A stretch of DNA of 50,423 nt from Archaeoglobaceae archaeon (GCA_030153385.1 JASKJN010000003.1:1-50423); one strand, 5' to 3'. Shown: positions 39,557 to 48,916, counted from the first letter of the stretch. The notes: generated from the sequence alone by a model not told the origin. Numbers and translations: made by a program.

Positions 39557-39826
39557 CTATCGCCTCAAGCTGAACCTCTTGAAGTGCAGATTTGCCAGTG
39601 CCTGAAGCCAGAGCTTCGCCTCCTCGCTAACTGTCTCGCTTAACTCCGCTTGACTCTCGCTTACGAATCCATGGAATTCGTCATAAACGTAAAATTCGAC
39701 TCTGTCTCTTGTGATCACTATCCTGAGAGGATCGTCTTCAATAACAAGGTTTCCATCTTCCTTCTTGAGAATTCTGCTCAGCTCTTCGAATGATTCAAAG
39801 ATCTTGGACGCGTAATCTGTGAGCAT
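39557..39826 (-). CDS. Small conserved-looking hypothetical protein
   Basis: 89-aa ORF between the radical SAM gene and a divergent regulator, same strand and 1 nt from the upstream-transcribed gene. Confidence 0.6.
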   Translation of the reverse strand: MLTDYASKIFESFEELSRILKKEDGNLVIEDDPLRIVITRDRVEFYVYDEFHGFVSESQAELSETVSEEAKLWLQALANLHFKRFSLRR

Positions 39827-39913
39827 GTAGGAATTATGCTTGAGAGCAGAAAACCTTTTCCACCTTAAAACTCAGAAAATTTTTATATACAACCTCAAAC
39901 AACATAGATCAAA

Positions 39914-40840
39914 ATGATGCAATCTTTGCTGGCGAGCAATGTTATAAAACTTCTCAAAAGAGAGGGATACATTCTGCTGGAGTTAGTTGATACTAAGCCA
40001 AGATGCTTTGACATAATAGCCAAAAAGGGTAATCGAATTCTATTAATTAAAGTGCTTTACAACGTCGACTCTTTGAAAATGGAGACCGCAGAAGAGATGA
40101 GAAAGATAGCAAGGCTTTTGAATGCCACAGCTCTTGTTATCGGTGAGAGATTCAAGTTCGATTTTCTGGAAAGGAGAGTAGTTTACACTCGTTATAACCT
40201 TCCAGTGATAAACCTCGCAACCTTCTACGACTATCTTCGAGGAGAACTGCCATGCATATATTCCGCCCCCGGTGGGTACTACGTAAAGCTTGACGCTGAA
40301 AAGCTCAGAAAAGCCAGAGAAGCTATGGGTGTGAGCGTTGGTGAGGCGGCAAGGAGACTTGGAGTCTCTAAGAGGACTATGAAGAACTACGAAGAGGGTG
40401 CGGATGCAAGCGTTGAGATTGCAATGAAGATAGAAGAGATCTTTGGGGATGTGGTTAAAAAAATAGATTTCTATGAGTTCATCAGCAAAAAGGATGAAGA
40501 AATAGAGAGCGGAGATTATGAGGACGAGATCGTCGGAAAGCTCAGAGAGATCGGAGTTGCGATTTACACTGTGAAGCATACTCCATTCGATGCTATTTCA
40601 AAGTTTGAAGATAACGAAGTTTTAATGGGTTTGAAGCAGGTTAGAGAGATAGAAAGAAGAGCGGAGCTAATAGGTAAAGTTTCTGAGATTTTGAACGCGG
40701 ATGCTGCTTATATTACCGAGAGAGAATTGAAGAAGAGGGTTAGTTCGGTCGTGTTTGTTCTAAAGGAGGAATTGGAATCGCTCGACTCTCCCAAGGACTT
40801 TATCGCTTTAATTAATGAGAAGAGGGAGAAATATGCTTGA
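39914..40840 (+). CDS. Archaeal HTH-type transcriptional regulator (XRE HTH with nuclease-like N-domain)
   Basis: LRKAREAMGVSVGEAARRLGVSKRTMKNYEEG HTH; N-terminal CFDIIAKKGNRILLIKVL. Confidence 0.82.
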   Translation: MMQSLLASNVIKLLKREGYILLELVDTKPRCFDIIAKKGNRILLIKVLYNVDSLKMETAEEMRKIARLLNATALVIGERFKFDFLERRVVYTRYNLPVINLATFYDYLRGELPCIYSAPGGYYVKLDAEKLRKAREAMGVSVGEAARRLGVSKRTMKNYEEGADASVEIAMKIEEIFGDVVKKIDFYEFISKKDEEIESGDYEDEIVGKLREIGVAIYTVKHTPFDAISKFEDNEVLMGLKQVREIERRAELIGKVSEILNADAAYITERELKKRVSSVVFVLKEELESLDSPKDFIALINEKREKYA

Positions 40841-41345
40841 GCTTCTGTATCCTCTCAGGACTTATTTAATCGTTTCTGGAGTTGATAAGCCGAATGTAAT
40901 GACTGCAGACTGGGTTATTCCCCTCTCTTTTGAACCAAAGCTTCTGGGAGTTTCTGTGGGTCACAAGAGACATACAAATAAGCTTATAAAGGAGTTTAAG
41001 GAGTTTGTTGTTGCAGTTCCAACGATAGAGCTTTTAAAGGACGTCTGGATAGCTGGAACTGTTAGCGGAGCAAATGAGGATAAGCTGTCAAAGCTTAGGC
41101 TGACGTTTGTGAATTCGCAGAAAGTTAGAGTACCTTCGATAAAGGAGTGTCAGGCAAACCTAGAATGCAAGGTGGTAAAAGAAGTTGAGGTCGGGGATCA
41201 TACACTCTTCGTTGGTGAAATTGTAAACGCGACTTATGGCGACGCTTTCAGGGGTGGAAAAGCGGATCTCAGCTACCGCTTTATCCTCCACGCAAGTTTT
41301 GGAAAAAATTTTACAACAAATTCAGATGAAATTTTCTCACCCTAA
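40833..41345 (+). CDS. Flavin reductase-like FMN-binding protein
   Basis: YPLRTYLIVSGVDKPNVMTADWVIPLSFEPKLLGVSVGHKRHTNKLIKEFKEFVVAVP; HTLFVGEIVNA. Confidence 0.88.
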   Translation: MLELLYPLRTYLIVSGVDKPNVMTADWVIPLSFEPKLLGVSVGHKRHTNKLIKEFKEFVVAVPTIELLKDVWIAGTVSGANEDKLSKLRLTFVNSQKVRVPSIKECQANLECKVVKEVEVGDHTLFVGEIVNATYGDAFRGGKADLSYRFILHASFGKNFTTNSDEIFSP

Positions 41346-41980
41346 GATCTGCGAAGCATTATTGCAGTTGCGGTGAAAGAACCTACAAAGATTGATACCA
41401 AGAAGAGGGTTGTTGCTCGGTAAGTGGCGCTTTGTTCCGACAAATTTTTAAGCTCGACCTCCATCTGTGAGATCTTGCTCTTTTTGCTTTCAAGATCCTG
41501 AATTATTGCAAAGTATTTTGCCTGAAGCTGGTCATAACTGTCCCTATATGCTCTTAGTTCGGTTTCAAGACCTAATTTTTCAGTTTTAAGCTTCGAGTTT
41601 TCCTGTTCAAGTTCATTTACTCTCTCTGAAAGATTGTTTATTTCCTCACTGAGCAAAGTGTAATTCTTCCAAACATTTTTAATTTCATTTTCGAGGAAGA
41701 TCGCATATTTAATCACAGTCTCGGATTTAGCAGGAGAGACCGAGATCACGGCAATTGTCGATCCATTCCCCAATACATATTTTGTGCCTTCAGAACATGT
41801 CAATCCGACTTGCAAGATGTGTTCTCCTGGCTGAACGCTTGCTACATTGCTCATACTCTCCAAGAAGTACATGCAGGGGTCATCAGCCTGCAAAACAGCT
41901 GGTTCACTGACAGGTATCGTCACGTTCTCTCCTGCACTTACTGAAAAGACGAGAATAGATAGGAGAATGGTAGCGATCAT
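41342..41980 (-). CDS. Exported coiled-coil protein with C-terminal TM anchor
   Basis: N-terminal signal (MIATILLSILVFSVSAG), two ectodomain Cys, long heptad-rich coiled coil (LSERVNELEQENSKLKTEKLGLETEL…), C-terminal TM (TTLFLVSIFVGSFTATAIMLRRS). Confidence 0.75.
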   Translation of the reverse strand: MIATILLSILVFSVSAGENVTIPVSEPAVLQADDPCMYFLESMSNVASVQPGEHILQVGLTCSEGTKYVLGNGSTIAVISVSPAKSETVIKYAIFLENEIKNVWKNYTLLSEEINNLSERVNELEQENSKLKTEKLGLETELRAYRDSYDQLQAKYFAIIQDLESKKSKISQMEVELKNLSEQSATYRATTLFLVSIFVGSFTATAIMLRRS

Positions 41981-42486
41981 ATCAACCCCTCCAGAATCGT
42001 ATTTACCTCAACTTTTAGTTTCTCAATCTCAGGCCGAGAGAGTTCTCTTGCAACTTTTGCGTAGAGCAAAACGTCGGGATTTATCTGAACGACCACAACT
42101 CGATTTTCTCCCCCACTCAGCACGATCCTATCAGAGTTCAAAAGCTGATTCGCCAGTTTTATGATCTCTGGAGCGTTGGCAGTATCCTCCTCAGGAGTCG
42201 AGCTATTTGAAGCTATCGGCAATCCATCTGGAGTTAATAATGTGATCTCTGAAAGCATGTATTTTCTGCCAATGTAATTCAGTAGCTCTTCGAGGCTTGA
42301 GGGTTTTTCAGATATTGGTTCTACTGCATTCTCAATTTTTTCCGTTACTGCTATCTTGGCCTTCCTCACCTCTCCAATTTTTTCTTCCTCTCTTCTAACA
42401 CCTACCTCTACGAACCTCCATGTAACTACAAATCCGATCCCGAATCCAAGAGCTATGCTCAAAATGTCGTAAAGCATGCGGATCAC
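41977..42486 (-). CDS. Membrane-anchored roadblock/LC7-like protein
   Basis: N-terminal TM (LYDILSIALGFGIGFVVTWRFV), linker, then ITLLTPDGLPIASNSS…EIIKLANQLLNSDRIVLSGGENRVVVVQINPDVLLYAKVAREL. Confidence 0.6.
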   Translation of the reverse strand: MIRMLYDILSIALGFGIGFVVTWRFVEVGVRREEEKIGEVRKAKIAVTEKIENAVEPISEKPSSLEELLNYIGRKYMLSEITLLTPDGLPIASNSSTPEEDTANAPEIIKLANQLLNSDRIVLSGGENRVVVVQINPDVLLYAKVARELSRPEIEKLKVEVNTILEGLI

Positions 42487-42821
42487 CTTAATTTTGCCAA
42501 CTCATCTAAATCTGCATTCTCAACCCTCTTCGCAAATTCAAAAACTTCCTCAAGGGAGCTAAAGTCTATCTTTTTTCTGCTCCTAGAAACAAGATTTCTT
42601 GCAATTATTCTCGCAACTCCAGCAGATTTTCTTTCTACACCTACCATTACGAACTTTTTTTCAAAAGCTTCGAAGTAAATCGCCGTTTCTTCGCCCACCA
42701 AGATCGCCTTTTTTATCCCGGAATCTCTAAGCTTTTTAAACAGCTCTGTTTCTTCGATACCTTCTGAAGTTACCTCGTCGCCTATTTGGAGAATGTAGAA
42801 TTTATGCTTCATATATAGCAC
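42483..42821 (-). CDS. Small roadblock-like/unknown protein
   Basis: Four-bp overlap with the next gene; strand-helix pattern (KAILVGEETAIYFEAFEKKFVMVGVERKSAGVARIIARNL). Confidence 0.55.
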   Translation of the reverse strand: MLYMKHKFYILQIGDEVTSEGIEETELFKKLRDSGIKKAILVGEETAIYFEAFEKKFVMVGVERKSAGVARIIARNLVSRSRKKIDFSSLEEVFEFAKRVENADLDELAKLR

Positions 42822-43110
42822 CCTTCTTCCTTATTATTTCTCCGAGATTGTCTGTTCTCGCCGGGAAGAGCAAGAATTTGTCTTCAATTTTGAAAACTCC
42901 GAATCTCCTGTTCATGTCGAACTCAAAAATCCCCAACTCGAAATCTTTTGGGAAAAAATCGATCAGGGGTAGCAGTTTTTTAATCCACTCAATTTCGAAA
43001 TCGCTGAGGAGGTAATTTTCCAAAATCTTGCCTTCTTTTACAATGCAAAATCCCGAACCGAGCTCTGAGTAAATTTTTCCCATATCTGGCATTAAATAAT
43101 CTTTAATCAA
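42802..43110 (-). CDS. Small roadblock-like/unknown protein
   Basis: GSGFCIVKEGKILENYLLSDFEIEWIKKLLPLIDF…ELGIFEFDMNRRFGVFKIEDKFLLFPARTDNLGEIIRKKG; first gene of the overlapping operon. Confidence 0.55.
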   Translation of the reverse strand: MIKDYLMPDMGKIYSELGSGFCIVKEGKILENYLLSDFEIEWIKKLLPLIDFFPKDFELGIFEFDMNRRFGVFKIEDKFLLFPARTDNLGEIIRKKGAIYEA

Positions 43111-43188
43111 TCGAATATTTAAATTTATCCAATGAGAACCATCTCCGCGAAACCTAAAACTTTTTTATACCTTTGAAAATTCAGCTTT

Positions 43189-43941
43189 ATGAAAATCGCA
43201 GTTTCAGGAAAGGGGGGCGTTGGTAAAACAACGCTTTCTGCTGTATTGGCACATTTATTTGCCAAAGACGGATACAGAGTCACCGCAATTGATTGTGATA
43301 CCGCAATGAACCTGCCATCCGCTCTGGGTATAAAGAAGAATTTGAAACCACTCTCAGAACTTAAGGAAATAATAGAAGAACGTGTTGTCGGCCCCCTGGG
43401 AACGTATAAACTGAATCCAAAGGTTGACGATATTTTTGAAGCATATTCCGAATACAATGAAGACGGTGTAAGGGTTCTTGTCCTTGGGACTATTGAAAAA
43501 GGAGGAGAGGGTTGTTTCTGTCCTGAAAATGCCTTTCTGAGAGCAATTTTAAGACATGCAATTTTTAGGGAAAAGGACGTTTTAATTCTTGACATGGAAG
43601 CCGGAATCGAGCATCTCGGGAGAGGGACTGCGAGAGGAGTTGATCTGCTGATCGCTGTGGTGGAACCGGGAAGTAGAGCCTTCGAAACGCTTGAGAGAAT
43701 AGAGAAGCTTGCGAGAGATATAGGGATCGAGAAAATAGGTGTGGTTGTGAACAAGTTCATTGAGTCTGAAGAAGCAAATAGGTTAATCGAAAAGCTAAAA
43801 CACCCGGTTTTGGGAAAGATCCCGTTCAGCGAATGCTTTATCAAAGCGGACATAAACAACATCCCACCCTACAAGGTCTGTGAACTTCGGCCATTCATAG
43901 AGATAAAAGCTGAAATCGAGAGAATATGCAGATCAGCGTAG
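43189..43941 (+). CDS. CooC-like MinD-family maturation ATPase with CxC motif
   Basis: Deviant Walker A SGKGGVGKTTLSAVL; DCDTAMNLPSALG; GGEGCFCPENAFLRAIL (CxC); DMEAGIEHLGRG. Confidence 0.9.
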   Translation: MKIAVSGKGGVGKTTLSAVLAHLFAKDGYRVTAIDCDTAMNLPSALGIKKNLKPLSELKEIIEERVVGPLGTYKLNPKVDDIFEAYSEYNEDGVRVLVLGTIEKGGEGCFCPENAFLRAILRHAIFREKDVLILDMEAGIEHLGRGTARGVDLLIAVVEPGSRAFETLERIEKLARDIGIEKIGVVVNKFIESEEANRLIEKLKHPVLGKIPFSECFIKADINNIPPYKVCELRPFIEIKAEIERICRSA

Positions 43942-44591
43942 TTGTAAGAAGAGGGAAGAACAGAAGGGCGATAGAACAATTCTCGAAATTTTTTGAGGTT
44001 AAAGTTTACGAGGTCGAGAGAGAACTTCCAGTGCTAATAGAAAATCCAAAAGATTATCTGAACCTACCAGAGGATTTTAAGCCAGATCTGGTTGTCTCAT
44101 ACCTTCTGCATCCAGATTTGAATCTTGAGCTCATAAGGCAGGCTTCAGAGAGAGGAATTAAGCTTGTGGTGATCTCGGGGGGAGCCAAGAGCGGTTCTTA
44201 CAAACAGCTGAGGGAGGAAGGGGATAGAGTAGGGGTGAGAGTTTTCTGGGAGGAGATCTGCTGTACAACTCCAAAGATAGACAACTCTCCGTTTTTCGAG
44301 CTTTTTGGAGCTCCGGAATTCGAAATAGAGATCAAAAACGGAGTAATAAAGGACGTTAAGGTCAAGAGATCTTCCTTCTGCGGATCCACTTACTACGTTG
44401 CAGAAAAGATCAAAGGCTTGAGAGTCGAAGAAGCACCGTCGAAAGCGGGCTACTACACACAGATCTTCCCATGCGTCGCTTCTCGGGGTCTTACAGGTGG
44501 AATCCACAAAGCTGCGAATGCTCACAAAAAAGCAGTTGAAAGGGCAATTGAACAGGCCCTCATTAAAGCTTCTAAGAGTAGCGAACCTTAA
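43926..44591 (+). CDS. DUF166-family protein
   Basis: KPDLVVSYLLHPDLNLEL, VISGGAKSGSYKQL, VKRSSFCGSTYYVAEKIKG, FPCVASRGLTGGIHKAANAHK; 16-bp overlap with the CooC-like gene. Confidence 0.8.
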   Translation: MQISVVVRRGKNRRAIEQFSKFFEVKVYEVERELPVLIENPKDYLNLPEDFKPDLVVSYLLHPDLNLELIRQASERGIKLVVISGGAKSGSYKQLREEGDRVGVRVFWEEICCTTPKIDNSPFFELFGAPEFEIEIKNGVIKDVKVKRSSFCGSTYYVAEKIKGLRVEEAPSKAGYYTQIFPCVASRGLTGGIHKAANAHKKAVERAIEQALIKASKSSEP

Positions 44592-45555
44592 CTTCTCCGT
44601 CAAATGAAAAAACAGGGTAGTTTTTCCTTTTCACCCCTATCAGCCCGTGGGCTAGAATAGGTAGAGCGATCGTTGCATCCGCAAAAACCTGGACTTTTTT
44701 ACTCTTAACGTTTATTTTACCCCAGCTGATACCCTCCTCGAACGTGCAACCGCTTAGACCGCCAAAGTAGGGCGAATCAGTAGTTATTTGAATTGCATAA
44801 TCATGGCCGTCGACTTCATAGCCTTTTAACCTTGCAACTACCTCTGTCTGCTGAATGAAGTTCTTTGGAACCCCTCCACCTATGTAAATAACCCCAGTCT
44901 TCTCTGATCTCGCAACGATCTCTGTAAGCTCTTCCACGTCCTTAATGGTGTCCACTATACATCTTTTACCTGCAAGAGACGCCCCAATACCAATAGAACT
45001 ATCAGCGATCGCCGGACAGAATATGGGCACACCCTCTTCGTAAGCTGAAAGGACGATCGAATCCTCCTTTGCATCCTTTCTAACCCTCTTAGCGATCATT
45101 TCGACGATCTCTCTTGAGCTGAAGACCCCCTCAGATTCCGCAAAGATCTCGGAAATTAAAAAATCGAGCTTGTTGAACTCTCTCTCGTAGGCGAAAACGT
45201 CGTATATGCGGTCGATCCCTTCTCTGTAAAGTTCCTCGTCGTTTGCTGAATCAACGCCCAGATAGTGCTTGAAGCCCAGAGCCTCGTGAAGATCGTGGAA
45301 GAGGTTTGCTCCCGTTGAAACAAGGACATCAACGTATCTGTTCCTGATCAGCCAAGTTAATATTTTCCTCATTCCAGCGGGAACCATTGCCCCCGCCAGA
45401 CCCATCAGAATAGTTATTTTTTCTTCTTTAAGCATTTCGAGCCAGATCTCGAAAGCCAAACCAAGCCTTCTGCCCTGGAATCCAGTTTTAGACATTGAAA
45501 TTAAAAGCTCTGCAAAACTCTTGTTCGAGACCTCTATAGGACTTGTGTGCTCCAT
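44572..45555 (-). CDS. dhs: Deoxyhypusine synthase
   Basis: AGAMVPAGMRKILTWLIRNRYVDVLVSTGANLFHDLHEALG; YIGGGVPKNFIQQ active-site Lys; TTDSPYFGGLSG. Confidence 0.95.
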   Translation of the reverse strand: MEHTSPIEVSNKSFAELLISMSKTGFQGRRLGLAFEIWLEMLKEEKITILMGLAGAMVPAGMRKILTWLIRNRYVDVLVSTGANLFHDLHEALGFKHYLGVDSANDEELYREGIDRIYDVFAYEREFNKLDFLISEIFAESEGVFSSREIVEMIAKRVRKDAKEDSIVLSAYEEGVPIFCPAIADSSIGIGASLAGKRCIVDTIKDVEELTEIVARSEKTGVIYIGGGVPKNFIQQTEVVARLKGYEVDGHDYAIQITTDSPYFGGLSGCTFEEGISWGKINVKSKKVQVFADATIALPILAHGLIGVKRKNYPVFSFDGEVKVRYS

Positions 45556-45556
45556 T

Positions 45557-46114
45557 TCAGATCACAAAAACCGCAGCTGCTACAACTGTTGTGTATTCGT
45601 CAACCTCAGCAGTAGCGGTAATGTTCAGAGTCTTTCCGGGTTCAATATCGAATGCGGTTCTTAGCATGTATGCTGCCATTTCTTCCGCATACTTCCCTTC
45701 TTCTCCGTTGCAGTATCCGTGATATTCGGTCAAGTAGCCATTTAAAGTCGGAGTATCGGGGATCGCCGCTCCAACACTTGCAAAGATTCTTTTGCCCTTC
45801 TCACAGCTTGTCATCCTTGACATCACGCAGAAAACGATCTGCCCTGGATGTAGCTCCTTCAGTCCCTCTTCCTTCGTGATCATTTCGCATCCGGGCGGAT
45901 ATATGCTACTGACCGTTACGAGGTTGAATTTCTCGATCCCCGCATCTCTCAAAGCGAGTTCAAAGCTAACAAGCGCATCTCTATGTTTCCCGACGCCGGA
46001 TGTGAAAAAGACTTTCTTTGGCAGAAATCTGTTTTCGGAGGCCAGATTTAACCCGCCAACTCTCCCAGCGCTCTGTTTATATCCAACCAATTCCAATTCA
46101 GATGTCTCGAACAT
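45557..46114 (-). CDS. pdaD: Pyruvoyl-dependent arginine decarboxylase
   Basis: FTSGVGKHRDALVSFELALRDAGIEKFNLVTVSSIYPPGCEMI (self-cleavage SS); VMSRMTS; EYHGY. N-terminal start uncertain. Confidence 0.94.
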   Translation of the reverse strand: MFETSELELVGYKQSAGRVGGLNLASENRFLPKKVFFTSGVGKHRDALVSFELALRDAGIEKFNLVTVSSIYPPGCEMITKEEGLKELHPGQIVFCVMSRMTSCEKGKRIFASVGAAIPDTPTLNGYLTEYHGYCNGEEGKYAEEMAAYMLRTAFDIEPGKTLNITATAEVDEYTTVVAAAVFVI

Positions 46115-46416
46115 CTCCGTGCACCGATCTACTTGGTTGTACCAGAGTATTTAAGCTTTTCTATGGTTCTATTGAGCTGTGTGCAACGAAGTTAATTATT
46201 ACACATCCAAAGCGAATTCAGGCTGTTTTAAAACAAATTGAGATTTAAAATTAAAAGCATAAAATAATATACAATCAATCCCGAGAACGCCTTAAAAGTT
46301 CTCTTCTTGGCTCTCATGAAGCGATAGCTCATGAATAAAAATAGTTTGCTGACAATTATACGGAAATTGTAAAAACAACTAGGCAAGTATTAAAAACCCT
46401 GTGCAGAAGTCGTGAC

Positions 46417-46854
46417 ATGAGCGAGAAGATCAAACTAGGTTTCGTAGTTTCAGAGTTCAACAGAGATATAACATACATGATGGAGATCCTCGCAAAAGAG
46501 CACGCTGAATTTCTTGGTGCGGAAGTGGCAGAGATCATTCGTGTTCCCGGCACTTTTGATATACCAATTGCGGTCAAAAAGATGCTTGAGAAAGGGAATG
46601 TTGACGCTGTCGTTGCGATTGGCTGTGTGATCGAAGGTGAGACCGAGCATGACGAGATCGTCGCTCAACACGCTGCGAGGAAAATAGTCGACCTCAGCAT
46701 CGAATACGGAAAACCTGTGACACTTGGAATAAGCGGTCCGGGAATGGGCAGAATTGCAGCTGCTGAGAGAGTGGACTATGCAAAGCGCGCTGTAGAGGCT
46801 GCAGTGAAGCTTGTGAAGAGGTTAAAGGATTATGAAGTCCGCAAAAAGGATTGA
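46417..46854 (+). CDS. ribH: 6,7-dimethyl-8-ribityllumazine synthase
   Basis: [60 protein letters not shown]. Confidence 0.95.
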   Translation: MSEKIKLGFVVSEFNRDITYMMEILAKEHAEFLGAEVAEIIRVPGTFDIPIAVKKMLEKGNVDAVVAIGCVIEGETEHDEIVAQHAARKIVDLSIEYGKPVTLGISGPGMGRIAAAERVDYAKRAVEAAVKLVKRLKDYEVRKKD

Positions 46855-47965
46855 TGCTGTAAAGCCCTCAGCCACTCTGAGGATCTCTTCAATGGCTAAA
46901 CAGCTCGCAAAGGAGGGAAAAGACGTAGTGGACATGAGCGTTGGTGAACCAGATTTCAAGACACCTCAGAGGATCATAGATTCAGCTTGCAAAGCAATGA
47001 ATGAAGGAAAGGTGTTCTATACTCCAACTAAAGGCATTCCGGAACTTTTGAGTGCGATAGCAGAAAAGATGCAGAGAGAAAACGGAGTTCCAGCAACTCC
47101 AGATAATGTTATCGTAACTCCAGGAGCGAAGTATGCGATATTCGAGGCGATGATGTGTCTGGTCGAGGAGGGTGACGAGGTTATTCTGCTCGATCCTTCC
47201 TGGGTCAGCTATGAAGCATGCGTTCTCATGGCGGGAGGGAGACCAATATGGGTCCCTCACACCGAGGACTTCAGCGACGCACCAATTGAGGACTTCATAG
47301 GTTCAAAGACGAAGATGATCGTCATAAACAGCCCAAGCAATCCCCTCGGAGTAGTCTACGGGAAGGAGTTTTTGAAGAAGGTTCGAGATCTTGCGGTTGA
47401 TAAAAATTTGCTCGTGATGTCTGACGAGATCTACGAAAAGATCATCTTTGAGGGGAAGCATTACAGCCTCGCAAGCTTCGACGGAATGTTTGAAAGGACG
47501 ATCACGATTAACGGATTCTCGAAGACTTATTCGATGACAGGCTGGAGGCTTGGCTATGCTGTAGCTCCGAAGTGGATCATAGAGAAGATGAATGTCATGC
47601 AGTCCCACTCTGTCAGTCATCCGAGTTCTTTCGTGCAATATGCGGGTTTGGAAGCCCTTAAGATGGATGAGAGCTTTATAAAGCAAATGGTCTCAGAGTT
47701 CAGGGTAAGAAGAGACATGATAATGGAAAAACTCAACGAACTCGGTGTAAGCTATGCTCCGCCGAAGGGAGCTTTCTACATATTCATGAAGGTTGGCAGA
47801 GATGGGGATGAATTCTGTGAAGAATTTTTAAAGAGGGAGTTCGTTGCCCTGACACCTGGTTCTGCATTTGGAATAGCTTTCAAGGACTGGGTGAGACTGA
47901 GCTACGCAACTTCAAGAGAAAGAATAGCTGAATTTCTTAGAAGGTTTGAGAGATTCATTTCCTGA
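46832..47965 (+). CDS. Class I/II pyridoxal-phosphate aminotransferase (aspartate aminotransferase-like)
   Basis: [57 protein letters not shown] (PLP Lys). Confidence 0.95.
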   Translation: MKSAKRIDAVKPSATLRISSMAKQLAKEGKDVVDMSVGEPDFKTPQRIIDSACKAMNEGKVFYTPTKGIPELLSAIAEKMQRENGVPATPDNVIVTPGAKYAIFEAMMCLVEEGDEVILLDPSWVSYEACVLMAGGRPIWVPHTEDFSDAPIEDFIGSKTKMIVINSPSNPLGVVYGKEFLKKVRDLAVDKNLLVMSDEIYEKIIFEGKHYSLASFDGMFERTITINGFSKTYSMTGWRLGYAVAPKWIIEKMNVMQSHSVSHPSSFVQYAGLEALKMDESFIKQMVSEFRVRRDMIMEKLNELGVSYAPPKGAFYIFMKVGRDGDEFCEEFLKREFVALTPGSAFGIAFKDWVRLSYATSRERIAEFLRRFERFIS

Positions 47966-48028
47966 TTTTATTTTGGAGCAAAGTTGAAATGTGGATAAAA
48001 TATATATAAAGTCACCCGAATTACTCGC

Positions 48029-48907
48029 ATGAAAAACGCTAGGGAATTTGCTGTGCTCGTTGCTGGAATAGCATTGGGCTTTGTAGTATGCTTCCTGATT
48101 TTGAATCTGATACAAATAACACCAGAAAAAACCTCGCAAGACTTTTCTAAGAACCTGAGCAAGGCATTAGATGAAATAAACAGGCAGGTGAAGATTTCCT
48201 ATCCAAATGTGAGCGTTAGGGCAACAGATTACACAAGCGCAGGAGAGTTCTATCTGGTAACGCTTGAATTTTATGACAGCAGTGGAACTCTGGCGACCGA
48301 GAGGTATTACATTTCTGGTGATGGTAAAAAGATCGTGTTCGAAGACTACGTCATAAGCCTTGAAAAAGAGCCTGTGAACGTTAGAGAGCCTGTGAACGTT
48401 AGCGCGGATGACGATCCCTGGGTCGGTGCTGAGAATCCAAAGATTGTGATAATAGAATTTTCCGATTACGCCTGCCCCTACTGTGCAAAGTTTGCGCTGG
48501 AAGTTGAGAAAAAGCTCATAGAGAATTACAGCAATGTAGTAAAACTTGTTTTCAGAGATTTTCCTGTTCACGGTGAGATTTCATACAAAGCTGCGATGGC
48601 TGCAAACTGCGCATTGGAACAGGGAAAATTCTGGGCTTATCACTATCTGCTTTTTGAAAGACAAAATGAGTGGTATTCCAACGAGACCATGTTCTACAAA
48701 TATGCGGAAGAACTAGGTCTGAATTCAACGCAATTCAATGAGTGTTTGAGTTCAGGAAAGTACAGAGAAGAAGTTGAAAAAGATGTTCAGGATGCTTTGA
48801 GCTATGGAGTAACCGGCACACCAACCTTCTTTGTCAATGGCGAGATGGTTATTGGATACAGAAGCTACGAAGACTTTGCAAAGATCATTGAAGGGAAGTT
48901 AAAGTAA
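48029..48907 (+). CDS. DsbA-like thioredoxin-fold protein (membrane-anchored)
   Basis: N-terminal TM; EFSDYACPYCAKFALEVEKKL (CPYC); GVTGTPTFFVNGEMVIGYRSYEDF. Confidence 0.92.
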   Translation: MKNAREFAVLVAGIALGFVVCFLILNLIQITPEKTSQDFSKNLSKALDEINRQVKISYPNVSVRATDYTSAGEFYLVTLEFYDSSGTLATERYYISGDGKKIVFEDYVISLEKEPVNVREPVNVSADDDPWVGAENPKIVIIEFSDYACPYCAKFALEVEKKLIENYSNVVKLVFRDFPVHGEISYKAAMAANCALEQGKFWAYHYLLFERQNEWYSNETMFYKYAEELGLNSTQFNECLSSGKYREEVEKDVQDALSYGVTGTPTFFVNGEMVIGYRSYEDFAKIIEGKLK

Positions 48908-48916
48908 ATTTTTTCT

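Noticed and set aside
43125-43862. 245-aa minus-strand ORF opposite the CooC-like ATPase
   Set aside because: Antisense shadow of a gene with clear P-loop and CxC motifs.
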